A stretch of 10,703 nt of DNA from QQUD01 sp039029915 (GTDB lineage: Bacteria; Chloroflexota; Anaerolineae; Promineifilales; Promineifilaceae): positions 1-10,703 of the forward strand of contig JBCCFD010000265.1 of the NCBI GenBank assembly GCA_039029915.1, given 5' to 3'. This document shows, in pieces, positions 8,452 through 10,703 of the stretch. Numbering within the stretch: the first letter of the stretch is position 1; every line of letters begins with the position of its first letter. The position numbers and the translations under genes are program-made. The notes beneath the pieces were generated by a model, which did no database searches, was not told where the DNA came from, and worked only from the letters and a program-made list of their open reading frames with translations.

Positions 8452-8969
8452 CTACTCTTTCAGCCGTTCTTCCTTTGGAAATAAATATCTAAAATTACAG
8501 TGCGAAGCACCTTCCATAATGGTTTGGGTTCTTGTTAACGAGGCCTTTTTATTGAAACCATCGATTAGAGCAAAGTCCGATTGCATGATAAAACGGCACC
8601 TAATTCTGGAATGCCTAACGCTTTGTAAAGCTCAGCGTATCGACAGCGCGTCACATTAAAAGAGAGCTTCTCATCATTATGTTCTAATACATCGATTAAA
8701 AGCGCTTCATCTTTAGTCCAATACTGAAGCGAATCTAGGAATGATTGTGAGTTATTACCCCCCATTGTTTGGGCAAGATCATCCCCTTGCTCTTGTGCAA
8801 TACGAATGATTGTGTTGCGCACGACATCGACGACTTCTTCCCTACCAAACTCGTTACCTAAGGCGTCAATAACTGGGGCTAATATACGTGCTTCTACTTC
8901 ACGCCTGGTGAGAACACCGAGTCGCGTGGTTAAGGTATCAGGGGGAGGCGTGCCTTGTATATCGGTCAT
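8452..8969 (-). pseudogene. L-2-amino-thiazoline-4-carboxylate hydrolase family protein, broken by a 1-nt frameshift
   Basis: The family opens the ring of L-2-amino-Delta2-thiazoline-4-carboxylate (ATC), a step toward L-cysteine in some pseudomonads; many members have untested roles. From the ATG at 8969 (GGAG 9 nt upstream) the frame gives 131 family-like residues: RREVEARILAPVIDALG, GREEVVDVVRNTIIRIA, FNVTRCRYAELYKALGIPEL and GAVLSCNR. It then ends at TAA (8565-8567) after Thr-Leu-Leu. Reading on from 8577 one frame back restores the family's C-terminus: DFALIDGFNKK, SLTRTQTIMEGASHCNFR, ending at TAG (8452-8454). One missing base near 8577-8579 (CGG where CGGG is expected) explains it; the repaired protein would be 172 aa. 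The site is not a recognisable slippery sequence. A sequencing error is possible. The gene starts 22 bp after the M20D amidohydrolase and clearly belongs to its operon. Confidence 0.85.
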
Positions 8970-8991
8970 CGTTTAATGCTCCAAATTATTT

Positions 8992-10159
8992 TTATTGATA
9001 CTGTCCTTTTACAAATCGCAGCGCGGTCTCGGCCATAATTGCGGCCCCAATCGGTAATGCTTGCTCGTCAATATCAAATTCTGGATGATGAACATGTTTA
9101 GGTGGTCCATCAGGCGCTTTTGTACCCAAGATCATCATCAATCCCTGACTGGCCCGCGCCATATAGCTGAAATCCTCAGATGCCATGACAAGCCCTTTGT
9201 CCACCACGTTTTGAGTGCCAAGCAGATCAACGGCCGTTTCTCGCACCCAGCTGGCAACGGTTGGATTATTGTATGTGGCAGGATAGCCGTGCCGGACAAC
9301 CATTTCATAATCCCCACCCAATGCTTTCGCCACAGAAAGTGCTTGTTCGATTTCCACTAAAAGTTGCTTACGAACATCGTCATTGATACTGCGTACAGTA
9401 ATATCCAGCTCCACTTCATTGGGAATGACATTGGAGGCGGTGCCACCTACCAAGCGACCGACAGTAATAACGGCTGGTTGAACCGGATTGACCCATCTAG
9501 AAACGATCCCGTGAATCGCAGTTAGAACGGGTGCAACTAAAAAGATGGGATCCCGTGCCTTGTCCGGCATTGCACCATGCCCGCCCTTGCCGATAACTTT
9601 TGCAAAAACAGCATCGGCACTGCTTAAAATATACCCTTCGGAGACGCTCACCGTTCCCGCATCCATTTTTCCATCCACGTGTAGGGCAATAACTGCGTCT
9701 AACTCTTCAATTGCGCCATCTTCTATCATGCGTGGCGCCCCACTAATCCCTTCTTCATCTGAATTTTCTTCAGATGGTTGGAAAAGAAGACGAATTTCGC
9801 CATTAAACTCTTCATCTTTTAGTAGCATTGCTGCACCCATAAGCATGGTGGTATGGGCATCGTGCTTATGGGTGCATCACACCGTCATTTTGAGATTTAT
9901 AGGGCACATCATTTGCTTCAAGAATAGGAAGTGCGTCCATATCAGCACGTATCCCAATTTTAGGGCCATCTCCATTCCCCAATCGTGCAACAACGCCCGT
10001 CCTGCCAACACCGGTTTGATATTCTATGCCTAATTCACCCATCGTTTTAGCGACTAAAACGGCCGTTTCAAACTCTTGAAAGCTGAGTTCTGGGTTCATG
10101 TGGATAGTTCGACGTAATTGGCTTAGTTTTTCCTGTAATGCTTTCGCGCGTTCTAACAT
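8992..10159 (-). pseudogene. M20D amidohydrolase (hippurate/N-acyl-amino-acid type), disrupted at the metal-binding motif
   Basis: Family members hydrolyse N-acyl or similar amino-acid conjugates. The gene is split into two frames. The first, from ATG 10159 (GAGGA 5 nt upstream), gives 97 residues with HMNPELSFQEFET and GIRADMDALPI, and stops at TAA (9866-9868) right after QNDGVMHP. The second frame resumes at HDAHTTMLMGAAMLL and continues to TAA at 8992 with LLFQPSEENSDEEG, ALHVDG, GKGGHGAMPDKARDP, ASEDFSYMAR and VHHPEFDID. The family motif is MHACGHDAHTT; here the nine bases for Ala-Cys-Gly are replaced by seven (CCATAAG), removing a metal-ligand cysteine and shifting the frame. Restored length would be about 389 aa, normal for the family. 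The downstream ATG at 9846 lacks a Shine-Dalgarno, and no single ribosomal slip can restore the motif, so the product is very probably inactive unless the assembly is wrong. It sits between the ArgE-like gene and the ATC hydrolase gene. Confidence 0.88.
9832..9876. repeat. Perfect 14-bp inverted repeat spanning the M20D lesion (17-nt loop)
   Basis: TGCACCCATAAGCA (9832-9845) and TGCTTATGGGTGCA (9863-9876) are exact reverse complements with 17 bases between them. Read on the minus strand, the arm at 9832-9845 encodes the ordinary family sequence Met-Leu-Met-Gly-Ala. The arm at 9863-9876 lies where the family needs codons for His-Ala-Cys-Gly-His and instead creates the frameshift and stop. The symmetry therefore coincides with the damage, as expected if one arm was rewritten using the other as template. 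Confidence 0.85.
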
Positions 10160-10219
10160 TCAAATCCTCATTTTTCATATTAGCCGTGACAAATTTAGGA
10201 GTCTCATCACAACTAAACG

Positions 10220-10703
10220 TTATTGGCAAAATTTATTGATTAGTTTTGTGTAAACCTCAACTGCTTGGTGAAGTTCGGCTACGGGCACAAATTCACCGAC
10301 GGTATGAGCGACATCAATACTACCTGGCCCTAGCACCACCATATCCTCAATCACATCCATTAAATAATTACCATCTGTTCCATAGGCCACCGTTTCTGGT
10401 TGGCTATTCGTAAGTTGAACGCAAGCTTGAATAAGGTCAGACGTTTGTGATGTAAACAGCGGTTCAACCACATCAAGATCAACCTCAAAGCCGTAGCCCT
10501 GTGCTTTTTCAGTAATCATTGCAACAACATCGCTTGTACGAGCATCCGGCATTCCGCGAACTGAGATTTTGACATTTGCAAACGGCGCAGTGACGTTTGT
10601 GGCTGCTTCACCGGTATCAACGATGAAATTAATTGTGTGGTGAGGTGGGGTATAAAGTGGATTTAAAAAGGAGCTATCCGTTTGTATTAATTGATCAATT
10701 TCA
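10220..10703 (-). CDS. M20 deacetylase, acetylornithine deacetylase (ArgE)-like, 5' end beyond the window
   Basis: The last 160 residues of an M20-family enzyme are visible, ending at TAA (10220-10222); the frame stays open to the right edge. The C-terminal half matches ArgE and its relatives: TINFIVDTGEAATNV (family: lid-domain strand after the H-x-x-x-x-G region), ISVRGMPDARTSDVV (the family's R-x-x-P segment), YGTDGNYLMDV, and VLGPGSIDVAHTVGEFVPV, which carries the last metal-ligand His in the family pattern LGPGSIxxAHxxxE. ArgE hydrolyses N-acetylornithine to ornithine and acetate; related M20A enzymes accept other N-acyl amino acids, and the substrate-deciding N-terminal half is not visible. 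It lies 60 bp upstream of the M20D gene on the same strand and is probably co-transcribed with it. Confidence 0.85.
   Translation of the reverse strand, partial: EIDQLIQTDSSFLNPLYTPPHHTINFIVDTGEAATNVTAPFANVKISVRGMPDARTSDVVAMITEKAQGYGFEVDLDVVEPLFTSQTSDLIQACVQLTNSQPETVAYGTDGNYLMDVIEDMVVLGPGSIDVAHTVGEFVPVAELHQAVEVYTKLINKFCQ

Larger units (their letters stand above)
249..10066. repeat. Dispersed family of the palindrome ACGGCCGT (11 perfect copies)
   Basis: Perfect copies start at 249, 923, 1254, 1396, 1656, 2345, 2757, 3711, 8026, 9230 and 10059. CGGCCG cores with one or two flank changes are at 678, 3436 and 7566. Six copies extend to AACGGCCGTTT on the plus strand (922, 1395, 2344, 2756, 9229, 10058). 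All lie within coding sequence. On the coding strand seven read Thr-Ala-Val, two read Arg-Pro and two read Gly-Arg, so all three frames are used and the signal is in DNA, not protein. At about 45% G+C roughly 0.1 copies would be expected in this length. Function unknown. Confidence 0.8.

Noticed and set aside
9846..9880. Programmed ribosomal frameshifting at the M20D break
   Set aside because: The lesion is a substitution plus a net 2-nt loss that deletes the Ala-Cys-Gly codons, so no slip can recover the conserved motif, and no slippery heptamer is present.
9545..10033. Plus-strand open frame of 162 codons
   Set aside because: It runs antisense across the M20D gene, is rich in Ser/Ile/Pro as expected of a shadow frame, and has no recognisable motif or Shine-Dalgarno. 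The minus-strand frames carry the family motifs.
249..10066. ACGGCCGT copies as a CRISPR array or known uptake/HIP1 element
   Set aside because: The copies are short, irregularly spaced and inside genes, which rules out CRISPR. The sequence differs from HIP1 (GCGATCGC) and from the Neisseria and Pasteurellaceae uptake sequences.

Overview
The window reads as a stretch of bacterial chromosome of moderate G+C, densely packed with amino-acid and sugar-acid catabolism genes. No rRNA, tRNA, phage, insertion-sequence or CRISPR signal was seen. Eight protein genes are supported: seven on the minus strand and one, a hybrid histidine kinase, on the plus strand. The gene mix (a double-length UxaA-type dehydratase, several M20 metallopeptidases, an ATC-hydrolase-family protein and an Ldh2-type imino-acid reductase) would fit an environmental heterotroph. 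A Chloroflexota-like lineage is my best guess, but nothing here proves it.

Layout. 1-1062 is the first 354 codons of glycine C-acetyltransferase (kbl), running off the left edge. 1190-3805 is an 871-residue UxaA-family dehydratase built from a SAF domain and two diverged copies of the UxaA body. An 84-bp divergent promoter region follows. 3890-5926 (plus) is a soluble PAS-PAS-HisKA-HATPase-REC hybrid kinase. It ends stop-to-stop against 5927-6925 (minus), an Ldh2-family reductase resembling piperideine/pyrroline-2-carboxylate reductases. 6982-8358 is an intact M20 dipeptidase. 8452-8969 is an ATC hydrolase family gene broken by one missing base. 8992-10159 is an M20D amidohydrolase broken exactly at its metal-binding motif. 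10220-10703 is the 3' part of an acetylornithine-deacetylase-like M20 gene running off the right edge.

The minus-strand genes from 10703 down to 5927 are spaced 60, 22, 93 and about 56 bp apart. They look like one operon for deacylation or hydrolysis of N-acyl amino acids, peptides and cyclic amino-acid derivatives, followed by an imino-acid reductase. Kbl at the other end adds threonine/glycine interconversion.

Three things deserve a second look. (1) The palindrome ACGGCCGT occurs 11 times where about 0.1 is expected by chance. It occurs in all three reading frames and is absent from the kinase and reductase genes. (2) The M20D gene is interrupted inside a perfect 14-bp inverted repeat whose second arm is normal coding sequence, the signature of a templated (quasipalindrome) mutation that removed the catalytic Ala-Cys-Gly. 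(3) In the double UxaA protein the two copies have kept complementary sets of signature motifs.
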